64,000 nt of DNA from Nocardioides glacieisoli (lineage in GTDB: Bacteria > Actinomycetota > Actinomycetes > Propionibacteriales > Nocardioidaceae), in contig NZ_SDWS01000008.1 in assembly GCF_004137245.1 (NCBI RefSeq), forward strand, positions 124,001 through 188,000. The letters run 5' to 3'. This document shows positions 9,486 to 18,393 of this stretch, in pieces. A program made the translations under genes and the position numbers. The notes beneath the pieces are model-generated. The model was given only the letters and a program-made list of their open reading frames with translations, ran no database searches and was not told the origin of the DNA. The first letter of the stretch is position 1, and every line of letters starts with the position of its first letter.

Positions 9486-10295
9486 GTGAGCGAACAGCGA
9501 CCCGTCCGCACCTGGCTGACCGACATGGACGGGGTCCTGGTCCGCGAGGAGGACCCGATCCCCGGGGCGAAGGAGTTCATCGCTGCCCTGCGCGAGCACG
9601 ACATCCCGTTCCTGGTCCTCACCAACAACTCGATCTTCACCCCGCGCGACCTGCGCGTGCGGCTGCTGCGCAGCAGCGGGATCGACGTGCCGGAGGAGTC
9701 GATCTGGACGTCCGCACTGGCGACGGCGCAGTTCCTCGACGACCAGCGTCCGGAAGGATCGGCGTACGTCGTGGGCGAGGCGGGGCTGACCGCGGCGGTG
9801 CACGACATCGGCTACGTGATGACCGACCAGGACCCGGACTACGTCGTGCTCGGCGAGACCCGGACCTACTCCTTCGAGGCCATCACCAAGGCGATCCGGC
9901 TGATCAATGGCGGCGCGCGATTCATCGCGACGAACCCCGACCCTAGCGGCCCCAGCGCGCAGGGGATGCTGCCTGCGACCGGTTCGGTGGCGGCGCTGAT
10001 CAGCACCGCGACCGGACGCCAGCCGTACTTCATCGGCAAGCCCAACCCGCTGATGATGCGCAGCGCGCTCAACCAGATCGAGGCGCACTCCGAGACCACG
10101 GTGATGATCGGCGACCGGATGGACACCGACATCATCAGCGGGCTCGAGGCCGGGATGCGCACGATCCTCGTCGCGACCGGCGCGACCGAACGCCACCAGG
10201 TGGAGAACTTCCCCTACCGCCCGACCCGCATCGTCGACTCGATCGCCGACGTGGTCCCGCTGGTCAGCGCGATGTACCTGCCGGACGAGGACTGA
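9486..10295 (+). CDS. HAD-IIA family sugar-phosphate phosphatase (NagD-like)
   Basis: A 269-residue HAD hydrolase of subclass IIA. Motif I is TDMDGVLV with catalytic Asp13 and Asp15, motif II is LTNNS, motif III lysine is in YFIGKPNP, and motif IV is GDRMDTDI. The family dephosphorylates phosphosugars and similar small metabolites. The GTG at 9486 has GGAGGA ahead of it at the end of the MMPL gene, so the two are likely co-transcribed. Its 3' end converges on chrA with an 8-bp gap and no separate terminator. Confidence 0.9.
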   Translation: MSEQRPVRTWLTDMDGVLVREEDPIPGAKEFIAALREHDIPFLVLTNNSIFTPRDLRVRLLRSSGIDVPEESIWTSALATAQFLDDQRPEGSAYVVGEAGLTAAVHDIGYVMTDQDPDYVVLGETRTYSFEAITKAIRLINGGARFIATNPDPSGPSAQGMLPATGSVAALISTATGRQPYFIGKPNPLMMRSALNQIEAHSETTVMIGDRMDTDIISGLEAGMRTILVATGATERHQVENFPYRPTRIVDSIADVVPLVSAMYLPDED

Positions 10296-10303
10296 GCCCG
10301 GCC

Positions 10304-11647
10304 TCAGGCAGCCATCGCCAGGCCGAGCACGATCCCGGCGAGCGCACAGGCGCCGAGCGTGCGCAGCACCGACCACTTGCGCCAGAAGACCAGCGCGCAC
10401 CCGAGCGCCGTGATCGCGAGCGACGCCCCGTCGATCGAGGTGAGGACCGGGAGCTCGAGGTCGAGCGGGCCCCGGGTGAGGGTGCGGGTCTCGTCGAAGA
10501 GGGTGTGCAGGGCGAAGAACACCGCGAGGCTCGCGATCACGCCGACGACGGCTGCGGTGATTCCGGCCAGCGCGGCGGTGAGGTCGCGGTTGCCGCGGAG
10601 GCGCTCGACGTACGGCGCACCGAGGAGGATGAAGAGGAAGCACGGGACGAACGTCACCCAGGTCGTCAGCAGCGCCGCCAGGACCGCGGCCACCCACGGG
10701 TCGAGGTCGCCGGGCGCGCGGTAGGCGCCGACGAACGCGACGAACTGCACCACCATCACGAGCGGGCCCGGCGTGGTCTCGGCGAGGGCGAGGCCGCGGA
10801 CCATCTCGCCGGGAGCGAGCCAGCCGTAGACCTCGACCGCCTGCTGCGCGACGTAGGCCAGGACGGCGTACGCACCTCCGAAGGTGACCAGTGCGGCGCC
10901 GGAGAAGAAGAGGCCCTGGTCGACGAAGATGCTCGAGCGCCCGAGCAGCAGCGCGGCCGCCGCGACGGGCGCGAACCACGCGACCAGGCCGATCGCGAGG
11001 ATCAGCCCGGCCCGGCGACCCGAGGGTCGCTCGGCGTGGAGCGCGTCGTCGCTGATCAGCGGGGGCGGGCCGTCGTCGACGGCTGCCTTCGGCGGTGCGG
11101 TCAGCGTCGGCAGCCGCCGGCCGAGCACCCAGCCGGCCACGGCGGCGACGAGCACGACGGCCGGGAACGGGACGGCGAAGACGGTGAGGGCGAGGAACGA
11201 GGCCACTGCGAGACCGACGAGGGCCGGGTGACCCAGGCCCTTGCGGCCGACGCGGACGACGGCCTGCACGACGATCGCGATGACCGCAGGCGCGAGGCCC
11301 AGGAAGAGCGACTCGACGAGCGTGGTGTCGCCGAAGGCGACGTAGATGCCGGACAGCACGAGGAGCGCGACGACACCGGGCAGGATGAAGAGGATGCCGG
11401 CGACGAGGGCACCGCGGACGCCGTTGAGCAGCCACCCGACGTAGGTTGCGAGCTGCTGGGCCTCGGGCCCGGGGAGCAGCGTGCAGTAGGACAGCGCGAA
11501 GAGGAACCGCTGCTGGCCGATCCAGCGCTTCTCGTCGACCAACGTGCGCTGCATGACGGCGATCTGGCCGGCGGGTCCGCCGAAGGTCTGCAGCGAGATC
11601 GCGAACCACGCCTTCGTCGCCTCCCGCAGGGGGATGACGTCGCGCAT
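10304..11647 (-). CDS. chrA: chromate transporter, ChrA (CHR) family
   Basis: A 447-residue membrane protein with two tandem CHR domains. The first holds the signature SLQTFGGPAGQIAVMQ and TLLPGPEAQQLATYVGW near residues 20-75. The second holds the counterparts FFSGAALVTFGGAYAVLAYV and TPGPLVMVVQFV. The family exports chromate by chemiosmotic coupling; the gene alone does not prove chromate resistance. The ATG at 11647, preceded by AGGAG, gives the usual N-terminus close to the first signature; a TTG at 11704 would add 19 residues. It is monocistronic and converges with the HAD-IIA gene. Confidence 0.88.
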   Translation of the reverse strand: MRDVIPLREATKAWFAISLQTFGGPAGQIAVMQRTLVDEKRWIGQQRFLFALSYCTLLPGPEAQQLATYVGWLLNGVRGALVAGILFILPGVVALLVLSGIYVAFGDTTLVESLFLGLAPAVIAIVVQAVVRVGRKGLGHPALVGLAVASFLALTVFAVPFPAVVLVAAVAGWVLGRRLPTLTAPPKAAVDDGPPPLISDDALHAERPSGRRAGLILAIGLVAWFAPVAAAALLLGRSSIFVDQGLFFSGAALVTFGGAYAVLAYVAQQAVEVYGWLAPGEMVRGLALAETTPGPLVMVVQFVAFVGAYRAPGDLDPWVAAVLAALLTTWVTFVPCFLFILLGAPYVERLRGNRDLTAALAGITAAVVGVIASLAVFFALHTLFDETRTLTRGPLDLELPVLTSIDGASLAITALGCALVFWRKWSVLRTLGACALAGIVLGLAMAA

Positions 11648-11731
11648 CGACTCCTGCGGTCCTGGCACAGGAGCACTCGACCGCGTCCGGTCCGGCAAAG
11701 TCAAGTCAACCGGTCGGGTTTGGCGGGTGGG

Positions 11732-11974
11732 TCAGGCGGCGCGGCTGGGAAGGAGCCGGCGCACCAGGCGGTGCAGCGAGCTCTCCTGCGGCGCGGACCG
11801 CTGCAGGGGCAGCAGGTGGGTCAGTCCCTCGCGCTCGGCCATCAGGAGGATCGCGTCGTCCTCGTAGCCCTGGGCGAGCTGCTCGGCGGTCGCGACGTCG
11901 TCGCGCTCGATGGCCTCGTTGACCTGGCTCGCGTAGTGGTCGTGCAGCTGGTTGAGCTCGTCGATCAGTCTCAT
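11732..11974 (-). CDS. small conserved hypothetical protein
   Basis: An 80-residue protein starting MRLIDELNQLHDHY, with a strong AAGGAG ribosome site 6 nt upstream of the ATG. It is rich in Asp and Glu in the N-terminal two thirds, has a helical appearance, and ends in a basic tail (LVRRLLPSRAA). I do not recognise the family. It lies between chrA and a palindrome-bearing gap, on the same strand as chrA, with its own upstream region. Function unknown. Confidence 0.65.
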   Translation of the reverse strand: MRLIDELNQLHDHYASQVNEAIERDDVATAEQLAQGYEDDAILLMAEREGLTHLLPLQRSAPQESSLHRLVRRLLPSRAA

Positions 11975-12089
11975 GGGACTCTCCTTCGGTTGGTCCACTA
12001 CATCCAGTGTGACGATGCAATTGGAACGATCCAAGTCCTGAGTCGTGTGAAGTCGGTCAAGTGGGGACCGTCCCTCGCCCCCGCCCGGG

Positions 12090-12182
12090 GTAGTCCAGTG
12101 GCGAATGGTCGTCTTCAGGGCGGAATGGCAGCGATTGCCCACTGGACTACGCGGGCCGGACAGCCGAAACCCACTGGAGTAC
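12090..12182. repeat. GTAGTCC-type long palindrome with extra half-site
   Basis: Arms GTAGTCCAGTGG (12090-12101) and CCACTGGACTAC (12139-12150) are perfect 12-bp inverses, and similarity continues inward for several more bases. A third related half-site, CCACTGGAGTAC, lies at 12171-12182. The gap 11975-12191 holds no other recognisable feature. The GTAGTCC terminus recurs in the palindromes at 22124-22259. Confidence 0.85.
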
Positions 12183-12191
12183 GCCGTCGCG

Positions 12192-12818
12192 TCAGGGGGC
12201 GGCGAGCGGGGCCGGCTCGCGCAGGTGCCCGCGGCGCCAGGCACGGTGGATGACCAACGCCGCGAGCACGGCACCCGCGGTGCCGAGCGAGAGGTCGCCC
12301 AGGGTGTCGGCGTACGCGAACTCGCGCTCGGTCGAGCGGCTGAGGAACGCGAAGTACTCGGCCAGCTCCCACGCGATCGCCGCGGTGGCGCCGAAGGCGA
12401 GGCCGCGCTCGAGCACGCGTCCGAGGCCGACGGAGCTCGGCAGCGTCAGCAGGATGAAGGCCGCTGCGAGGAGGCCGGTGTTGACGAGGTGCATCCAGTC
12501 GTCGAACCACACGACCGTGTCGTAGAGGTCCAGCCGGTTGCCGAGGATGTCGGAGAAGCAGGTGATCGTGATGAGCAGGTCGGGCAACCACGGGAACGAC
12601 ATCCGATCGCGCCACAGCGTCCACCACAGCACCGGGATGGTGAAGGACACGAGCGGATAGCCGATGGCCCGCATGCCGGCGGCCTTGTCACGCAGGTTGG
12701 CCTGGTCGGGGTAGGCCACCGCGAAGACGAGGAGCAGCACGAGTGCGCCCTTCGCAAGGACGTTGGCGCTCTTCGCGAGCGTGGGCGTGAGGGGATGCTC
12801 GATCACTGCCTCGGACAC
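12192..12818 (-). CDS. multi-pass membrane protein, resembling DUF2238/YjdF
   Basis: A protein of about 208 residues with six or so hydrophobic segments. Polar residues sit within or near the membrane segments in a pattern seen in DUF2238/YjdF-like proteins: FDDWMHLVNTG near residue 108 and AIAWELAEYFAF near 155 (Asp, His and Glu conserved). The role of that family is not established. Start chosen at GTG 12818 (VSEAVIEHPL); GTG 12824 is equally possible, and no strong ribosome site decides. It lies downstream of the CDF transporter gene on the same strand. Confidence 0.65.
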   Translation of the reverse strand: MSEAVIEHPLTPTLAKSANVLAKGALVLLLVFAVAYPDQANLRDKAAGMRAIGYPLVSFTIPVLWWTLWRDRMSFPWLPDLLITITCFSDILGNRLDLYDTVVWFDDWMHLVNTGLLAAAFILLTLPSSVGLGRVLERGLAFGATAAIAWELAEYFAFLSRSTEREFAYADTLGDLSLGTAGAVLAALVIHRAWRRGHLREPAPLAAP

Positions 12819-12882
12819 GTGCACCTCATCCCCGCGCCCGGCTGCTCGAGCGCCCTCGGGCGCCAGTGTGTCAGCAGGTGGC

Positions 12883-13782
12883 TCACCACGTGGCTTCGCG
12901 GCACTCCCGCGCCGGGGTGACCTCGACCTGCAGCGTGGCGTGCTCGATGCCGTGCACCTCGCGCAGCGTCGACTGCGCACCGGCGAGCACCGCCTGCGGG
13001 TCGGCGCCGACGCCGGTCACCAAGTGCGCCGTGGCGACGTTCATCCCCGAGGTCAGCGTCCACGCATGCAGGTCGTGCACCTCCGCCACCCCGGGCACGC
13101 GCTCGAGGTCGCTGACGACGGCGTCGAGGTCGAGCCCCTCGGGCGCGTGCTGGCCGAGCACGGCGAGGACCTCGCGGCCCAGCAGGACCGCGCGGACCGC
13201 GACGAAGACACCGATCGCGACCGCGACCACCGTGTCCCACACCGCCGCTCCGGTGACGCTGACCAGGACACCGGCAGCGATGACGCCCACGCTCCCGGCG
13301 GTGTCGGCCATCACCTCGAGGTAGGCACCCTTGACGTTGATCGACTCCTGCGCGCCGCCGCGGAGGAGCGCGAGGCAGACGAGGTTGATCACGAGGCCGA
13401 TGGCGCCGACGACCAGCAGCGGGCCGGACGACACGTCGACGTCCTCGCCGATCCGGCGTACGGCCTCGACGACGACGTAGGCACTGACGCCGAGCATGAC
13501 GAGCACGGTGAAGCCCGACGCGAAGACCTCGGCGCGGTAGGAGCCGTACGTGCGGCGACCGGTGTCGTCACGGCGGGTGGCGATCTTCGTGGCGACCAGG
13601 GCCGCACCGAGGGCGACCACGTCCGCGGCCATGTGCCCCGCGTCGGAGATCAGCGCCAGCGAGCCGCTGACCACGCCGACCGCGAGCTCGACGCCGAAGA
13701 AGGCGGCGACGAGACCGAACGCGACGGCGAGGCGCCACCGGTGCCGACCGCCGGCGTGGCCGTGCGAGTGTCCGTGCCCCAT
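12883..13782 (-). CDS. cation diffusion facilitator (CDF) metal exporter, CzcD/ZitB-like
   Basis: A 299-residue membrane antiporter that exports Zn2+, Co2+ or similar ions in exchange for protons. It starts with a His-rich segment (MGHGHSHGHAGGRH). The two metal-site motifs are SDAGHMAAD near residue 46 and EVMADTAGS near 155, giving the HD-HD pattern typical of Zn/Cd-transporting members. The cytoplasmic C-terminal domain has VHDLHAWTLTSG and a closing His cluster. A GGAGG precedes the ATG. No metal regulator gene is adjacent. The metal is predicted, not shown. Confidence 0.93.
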   Translation of the reverse strand: MGHGHSHGHAGGRHRWRLAVAFGLVAAFFGVELAVGVVSGSLALISDAGHMAADVVALGAALVATKIATRRDDTGRRTYGSYRAEVFASGFTVLVMLGVSAYVVVEAVRRIGEDVDVSSGPLLVVGAIGLVINLVCLALLRGGAQESINVKGAYLEVMADTAGSVGVIAAGVLVSVTGAAVWDTVVAVAIGVFVAVRAVLLGREVLAVLGQHAPEGLDLDAVVSDLERVPGVAEVHDLHAWTLTSGMNVATAHLVTGVGADPQAVLAGAQSTLREVHGIEHATLQVEVTPARECREATW

Positions 13783-13883
13783 CGGTCCTCCATCGGCGGC
13801 TGTCCCTCGATGGCCGATGATAGGCGCGGTCCAGTCCTCGCCCGCGGTTCGGCGGTGCGGCCACGGTCACCTAGCCTGCCGAG

Positions 13884-15155
13884 GTGGAGAGGCGACTGCT
13901 GGCGGACACCCGCCCGCTCGCCAACCCCCACTTCCGCCGCCTGTGGCTCGCCAACATCGTCACGGTCATCGGCGCGCAGCTGACCGTCGTGGCGGTGCCC
14001 GCGCAGATCTACGTGATGACCGGCTCGTCGGCGTACGTCGGCCTGACCGGCGTCTTCGGCCTCGTCCCGCTCGTGGTCTTCGGGCTGTGGGGCGGCGCGC
14101 TCGCGGACGCCTTCGACCGGCGGACCCTCCTGCTGATCACGACGATCGGACTGATCCTCACCTCTGCGGGCTTCTGGCTCCAGGCGGCGCTGGGTGCCGA
14201 GGACGTCTGGCTGCTGCTCACGCTCTTCGCCGTGCAGCAGGCGTTCTTCGCGGTGAACCAGCCGACGCGGTCCGCGCTGCTGCCCCGCCTGCTCGACCAC
14301 GACCTGCTGCCCGCGGCCAACTCGCTCAACATGACCGTCATGCAGGCCGGCGGCATCGCCGGACCGCTGGTCGGTGGGGCGTTGATCCCGATCATCGGCT
14401 TCTCGTGGCTCTACCTGCTCGACACGATCACGCTCTTCGCGACCCTCGGCGCGGTCGTCGGGCTGCCCGCCCTTCCGGTGATGGGCGCCGCCGTGGCGCC
14501 CGGGCTGAAGGCGGTCGTCGACGGCTTCCGCTACCTGCGGACCCAGCCGGTGCTGATGATGTCCTTCGTCGTCGACATCATCGCGATGGTCTTCGGCATG
14601 CCCCGCGCGCTCTTCCCCGAGATGGCGGACGTGGACTTCGGCGGCCCGAGCGAGGGCGGCCTGGCCTTCGCACTGCTCTTCGCCGCGATCCCGCTCGGCG
14701 CGGTCGTCGGCGGCGTGCTGTCCGGCTGGGTCTCGCGCGTCGAGCGCCAGGGCCTCGCCGTGATCGTCGCGATCCTGGTGTGGGGCTTCGCGATGGTCGG
14801 CTTCGGCGTCGCGGCGATGCTGGCGTCGTACGCCCCTGCGCTGATGCTAGGCGTCGCGGTCCTCATGCTCGCGATCGGCGGCGCCGCCGACATGGCGTCC
14901 GCTGCCTTCCGTACGTCGATGCTGCAGTCCGCCGCTGCCGACGAGGTCCGCGGCCGGTTGCAGGGCATCTTCATCGTCGTCGTCGCCGGCGGCCCCCGCA
15001 TCGCCGACGTCGCCCACGGGGCCACCGCGGCGGCCACGGGTGCGGCCGTCGCGGCGGCGGGAGGTGGCGTGCTGGTGGTCGTCGGCACCGTCGCCGCCGC
15101 CCTCGTCGTGCCGGCCTTCGTGCGCTACCGGGTCACGCGGGCGACGTACACCTGA
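13884..15155 (+). CDS. MFS transporter, EntS/enterobactin-exporter-like subfamily
   Basis: A 423-residue major facilitator protein with twelve predicted membrane helices. The N-terminal pattern FRRLWLANIVTVIGAQLTVVAVP and the loop motif GGALADAFDRRTLL (motif A) fit the EntS/DHA3 group, which exports siderophores or macrolides. The GTG start lies 6 nt after a TAGCCT box (13872-13877), so the mRNA is probably leaderless. It is divergent from the CDF gene and has no siderophore genes nearby, so the substrate is open. Confidence 0.87.
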   Translation: MERRLLADTRPLANPHFRRLWLANIVTVIGAQLTVVAVPAQIYVMTGSSAYVGLTGVFGLVPLVVFGLWGGALADAFDRRTLLLITTIGLILTSAGFWLQAALGAEDVWLLLTLFAVQQAFFAVNQPTRSALLPRLLDHDLLPAANSLNMTVMQAGGIAGPLVGGALIPIIGFSWLYLLDTITLFATLGAVVGLPALPVMGAAVAPGLKAVVDGFRYLRTQPVLMMSFVVDIIAMVFGMPRALFPEMADVDFGGPSEGGLAFALLFAAIPLGAVVGGVLSGWVSRVERQGLAVIVAILVWGFAMVGFGVAAMLASYAPALMLGVAVLMLAIGGAADMASAAFRTSMLQSAAADEVRGRLQGIFIVVVAGGPRIADVAHGATAAATGAAVAAAGGGVLVVVGTVAAALVVPAFVRYRVTRATYT

Positions 15156-15166
15156 GGCCCTGACTG

Positions 15167-16177
15167 TCAGACGACGCGCGACTTCGGCGTGTTCTCCGCG
15201 GTCAGCTTCGGGTCGCGGATGACGACCGAGCCGAGGGCGTCGTCGATGCGCTTCATCACGTCGTCGTCGAGCTTCACACCGGCGGCCTTGACGTTGTCGG
15301 CGACCTGCTCGGGCCGGGACGCCCCGACGAGGGCGGCGGCGACGTTGTCGTTCTGCAGCACCCAGGCGATGGCGAGCTGCGCCATCGTGATCCCGCAGTC
15401 GGCGGCGATCGGCTCGAGGTCCTGGACGGCGGTGAGGACGTCGTCCTTCATGAAGCGCGAGATCATGTCCGCGCCGCCCTTGCTGTCGGTGGCGCGCGAA
15501 CCCTCCGGCGGGGCCTGGCCGGGCTTGTACTTGCCGGTCAGCACGCCCTGCGCGATCGGGCTCCACACGATCTGGGAGACGCCGAGCTCGCGGGACGCCG
15601 GGACGACCTCGTCCTCGATGACGCGCCAGAGCATCGAGTACTGCGGCTGGCTGGAGATCAGCTGGAAGCCGAGCTCCTTGGACAGCTCGACGCCCTGCCG
15701 GATCTGGTCGGCGGTCCACTCACTGACGCCGATGTAGAGCGCCTTGCCCTGGCGGACGACGTCGGCGAAGGCCTGCATCGTCTCCTCGAGCGGGGTCTCC
15801 GCGTCCCAGCGGTGGGCCTGGTAGAGGTCGACGTAGTCGGTCTGCAGCCGCTCCAGCGATCCGTCGATCGCCTCCATGATGTGCTTGCGGGACAGGCCGG
15901 TGTCGTTCTTGCCCTTGGGCCCGGTCGGCCAGTAGACCTTCGTGAAGATCTCCAGCGACTCGCGGCGCTCGCCCTTCAGCGCCTCGCCGAGGACGGTCTC
16001 CGCCGCCGTGTTGGCGTACACGTCCGCCGTGTCGAAGGTCGAGATGCCCTCGTCGAGGGCGGCGCGCACGCACTGCGTGGCGACGTCGTTCTCGACCTGG
16101 GAGCCGTGGGTGAGCCAGTTGCCGTAGGTGATCTCGGAGATCTTCAGTCCGCTGTTGCCGAGGTATCGGAATTCCAT
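15167..16177 (-). CDS. aldo/keto reductase (Kv-beta-like subgroup)
   Basis: A 336-residue NADP(H)-dependent oxidoreductase with a TIM-barrel fold. The catalytic tetrad is visible as Asp and Tyr in FDTADVYANTAAE (about residues 49-54), Lys in IFTKVYW (about 80) and His in YQAHRWD (about 120). The ending VIRDPKLTAENTPKSR and SPIAQGVLTGKY place it near the potassium-channel beta subunit/YghZ-type group. The substrate is unknown. The ATG follows TAGGTT plus 6 nt (GGGGAG), which could serve both as a leaderless promoter and a ribosome site. It converges with the MFS gene with an 11-bp gap. Confidence 0.92.
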   Translation of the reverse strand: MEFRYLGNSGLKISEITYGNWLTHGSQVENDVATQCVRAALDEGISTFDTADVYANTAAETVLGEALKGERRESLEIFTKVYWPTGPKGKNDTGLSRKHIMEAIDGSLERLQTDYVDLYQAHRWDAETPLEETMQAFADVVRQGKALYIGVSEWTADQIRQGVELSKELGFQLISSQPQYSMLWRVIEDEVVPASRELGVSQIVWSPIAQGVLTGKYKPGQAPPEGSRATDSKGGADMISRFMKDDVLTAVQDLEPIAADCGITMAQLAIAWVLQNDNVAAALVGASRPEQVADNVKAAGVKLDDDVMKRIDDALGSVVIRDPKLTAENTPKSRVV

Positions 16178-16186
16178 CTCCCCAAC

Positions 16187-16831
16187 CTAGCGAGGGGCCG
16201 GTCGCAGCCTCCGGTCCAGCCATCCAGCCAATCCGAACAGGGCGACGAACAACGCCGTGATCCCGACGCACACGACGATCACCGAGCCCCAGCCCTTCTC
16301 GTCGGCATCCATGAAGGGGTAGGGCACCCAGCCGTCGATCTCAGCGAACACCAGCGTCCACGCGGTCCACACGATCGGGAAGCCCAGTGCGTACGCCACC
16401 TCGCGCCCGGTGATGCGCGGGCGGGGTCCGGCCCAGGCCCAGGCCGCGACGGCCAGGACCGGCACGACCATGTGCAGGAACTTGTCGGCCACCCAGTCGG
16501 CGCCGTCGAGGTGGAGCAGCGGTCGCAGCAGGAAGAAGTGCACGAGTCCGGTGACGGTGATGCCGACGAGCCCGGCGAGCCGGACGACCCGCCACCACTG
16601 CTGGTTGGCCGCCGGGTCACGCGCAAGCACCGTCGACGCGACCGCGACGAGCAGGTTGCTGTCGATGGTGAAGTAGGCGAAGAAGCGGTAGATGCGCTCC
16701 GCGAGACCCGGCGGGTCCTCCTCGACCAGGACGGCCGAGCCCTGGACCACGAGGACCAGCTGGAACACCACCGCAAACCAGGCGACGACCGCCACGACCA
16801 GGTGCACGCGCCGGGCGCGCTCGGGAGTCAT
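16187..16831 (-). CDS. Pr6Pr-family membrane protein
   Basis: A 214-residue integral membrane protein with six predicted helices. FFAYFTIDSNLLVAV near residue 50 and HFFLLRPLLHLDGADWVADKFLHMVVP match the Pr6Pr/FAR-17a-like bacterial family, whose function is unknown. The start ATG lies 6 nt after TACGCT (16838-16843), a leaderless pattern. It is divergent from nothing close by and lies 9 bp upstream of the aldo/keto reductase start region. Confidence 0.8.
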   Translation of the reverse strand: MTPERARRVHLVVAVVAWFAVVFQLVLVVQGSAVLVEEDPPGLAERIYRFFAYFTIDSNLLVAVASTVLARDPAANQQWWRVVRLAGLVGITVTGLVHFFLLRPLLHLDGADWVADKFLHMVVPVLAVAAWAWAGPRPRITGREVAYALGFPIVWTAWTLVFAEIDGWVPYPFMDADEKGWGSVIVVCVGITALFVALFGLAGWLDRRLRPAPR

Positions 16832-16869
16832 GGCAGGAGCGTAGGGGTCGGCCCCCCGCCGGGGGAGGC

Positions 16870-17097
16870 TCAGTCCAGCACGACCAGGACGTCGCCGTCC
16901 TGCACCACGTCACCGACCGTCACCTTGATGGCGGTGACCGTCCCCGCCCGCTCGGCGAGCATCGGGATCTCCATCTTCATCGACTCCAGCAGCACCACGG
17001 TGTCACCGGCCTCGACGCGGTCGCCCTCGGCGACCTCGATCGTCAGCACGTTGGCGACGAGCTCGGACACGATCTCGAGGGAGGTGTTGCGGGCCAT
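16870..17097 (-). CDS. stand-alone biotinylated carrier protein, TB7.3-like
   Basis: A 75-residue biotinyl/lipoyl domain with the biotin-attachment motif ESMKMEIP (Lys about residue 41). The two half-repeats (AEGDRVEAGDTVVLLES and VTVGDVVQDGDVLVVLD) form the expected barrel. It resembles mycobacterial TB7.3 (Rv3221c), which also has ESMKMEIP instead of EAMKME and is not part of a carboxylase gene. No carboxylase subunit is adjacent here, so its partner is unknown. The ATG lies 7 nt after TAGCGT (17105-17110), another leaderless start. Confidence 0.9.
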   Translation of the reverse strand: MARNTSLEIVSELVANVLTIEVAEGDRVEAGDTVVLLESMKMEIPMLAERAGTVTAIKVTVGDVVQDGDVLVVLD

Positions 17098-17167
17098 GCG
17101 CCCGACGCTAGCGGTTACCCGGGCGTACCCGCTGATCGCTGCACCTCAGAGCTGCACCTCATCCGCC

Positions 17168-18382
17168 TCACAGCTCGGCGAGACGGCTCGGCTCCGGACG
17201 GTGCGGCCCGGCCTCCTCGGCACGGCGGGCACCGCGGCCCTTCGGCCCGGTGAGCGCCAGGTCGACCCGGATGACGAGATAGCCGATGAGCAGGCCCAGG
17301 ACGAGGGAGTACGCCACCCGCAGGCCGGCCTCGGCATAGGAGCTGTCCGCCGCCATCAGGCCCGACGCGATCGGCACGGTGGCGGCGACGCCGAAGGCGC
17401 ACACCCACCACCCCTGGCGGCGACGGGCCCGGACGTGGGTGCCCCAGACGAGGGCCGGGATGCCCAGCAGCACGACGAGCGGGCGCGGGAACGCACCGAT
17501 CCGCTCGGAGGTCTCGTCGGCGAAGTCGAGCACCGACGAGACGAAGGTCTGGGCGCCGTAGCGACGCAGCAGCTCGGCGTACGCCAGGGTCGCGACGAGG
17601 ACGGCCAGCCCGATCGCGACGATGAAGAGGCCGCGGCGGCCGAGGCCGTGGAGGCCGGCGCCGAGCCGGTAGACGATCGTGAACACGAGCCCCAGCGCCA
17701 GCAGCAGCGCCGCGATGTCGAAGCGCTCCGTGGCGACCGTGGGCTCGAAACCGACGGCCGCGAAGGCGGTCACGGCCGCGACGAGGGTGGCGACGAGGGT
17801 CTCGCGAACGGCCTTCAGCCAGGTGATCGCCGGCACCGTCACCATCACGGCGTACACGCTGCCGACGACGCAGGTCATCACGGCCGCGCCGGTGGGCAGC
17901 ACCCGACCGCCGACGAGCAGGCTCGCGACGCCGAGCGCGAGCGCGAGGCCGGCCGAGATCAGCGCACGTCCTGCGGTGCGTGTCGCGAGGAGCCAGGACA
18001 GGGCGGTCACCACGGCGACCGCCCCGACGCCGTCGAGCCAGCCCGGGAGCGTGAAGCCCTCGACCGTCGGCTCGTGGCCCAGGATCCCGGTCACCGCGGA
18101 GGCGCCGAGTGCCACGGCGCCGACCAGCAGCACCGCGAACCAGAAGACCAGCAGCACCTTGCGCGGACCCTCGGGCGGCGCCACCGCCTCCGGCGAGGCC
18201 ACCTCGAGCGGCTCGGCGGGCGTGCTCGGCTCGACCTGATCGGCCGGCTCGACCGGCTCCTGCTGGGATGGCGGTGACGTCGGCTCGGCCTCTCGGCGCC
18301 GGCGCAGCCGCGACGGCGGTCGCTCCGCGGCCCGCTTGCCGCGGGCGGACCCGCGGGGGCTGTCGGAGGAGGGGGTCGGCAC
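17168..18382 (-). CDS. multi-pass membrane protein with disordered charged N-terminus
   Basis: A protein of about 404 residues. Residues 1-85 are rich in Pro, Ser, Glu and Arg, without membrane segments, and look disordered. From about residue 90 there are roughly ten hydrophobic helices (for example VLLVFWFAVLLVGAVALGAS). I do not recognise a functional family. The GTG at 18382 lies 11 nt past the stop of the nitrilase gene on the same strand, suggesting one operon; no Shine-Dalgarno sequence is visible, so the start is uncertain. Confidence 0.65.
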   Translation of the reverse strand: MPTPSSDSPRGSARGKRAAERPPSRLRRRREAEPTSPPSQQEPVEPADQVEPSTPAEPLEVASPEAVAPPEGPRKVLLVFWFAVLLVGAVALGASAVTGILGHEPTVEGFTLPGWLDGVGAVAVVTALSWLLATRTAGRALISAGLALALGVASLLVGGRVLPTGAAVMTCVVGSVYAVMVTVPAITWLKAVRETLVATLVAAVTAFAAVGFEPTVATERFDIAALLLALGLVFTIVYRLGAGLHGLGRRGLFIVAIGLAVLVATLAYAELLRRYGAQTFVSSVLDFADETSERIGAFPRPLVVLLGIPALVWGTHVRARRRQGWWVCAFGVAATVPIASGLMAADSSYAEAGLRVAYSLVLGLLIGYLVIRVDLALTGPKGRGARRAEEAGPHRPEPSRLAEL

Positions 18383-18393
18383 GTCGGAGGAGG

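Noticed and set aside
7160..9808. Long open frame antisense to the MMPL gene
   Set aside because: Compositionally biased (Arg, Asp, Gly, His) without domain motifs, while the MMPL frame has intact transmembrane and proton-relay motifs.
15812..18277. Long open frame opposite the aldo/keto reductase, Pr6Pr and biotinyl genes
   Set aside because: Crosses three well-supported genes on the other strand and has no recognisable domain or ribosome site.
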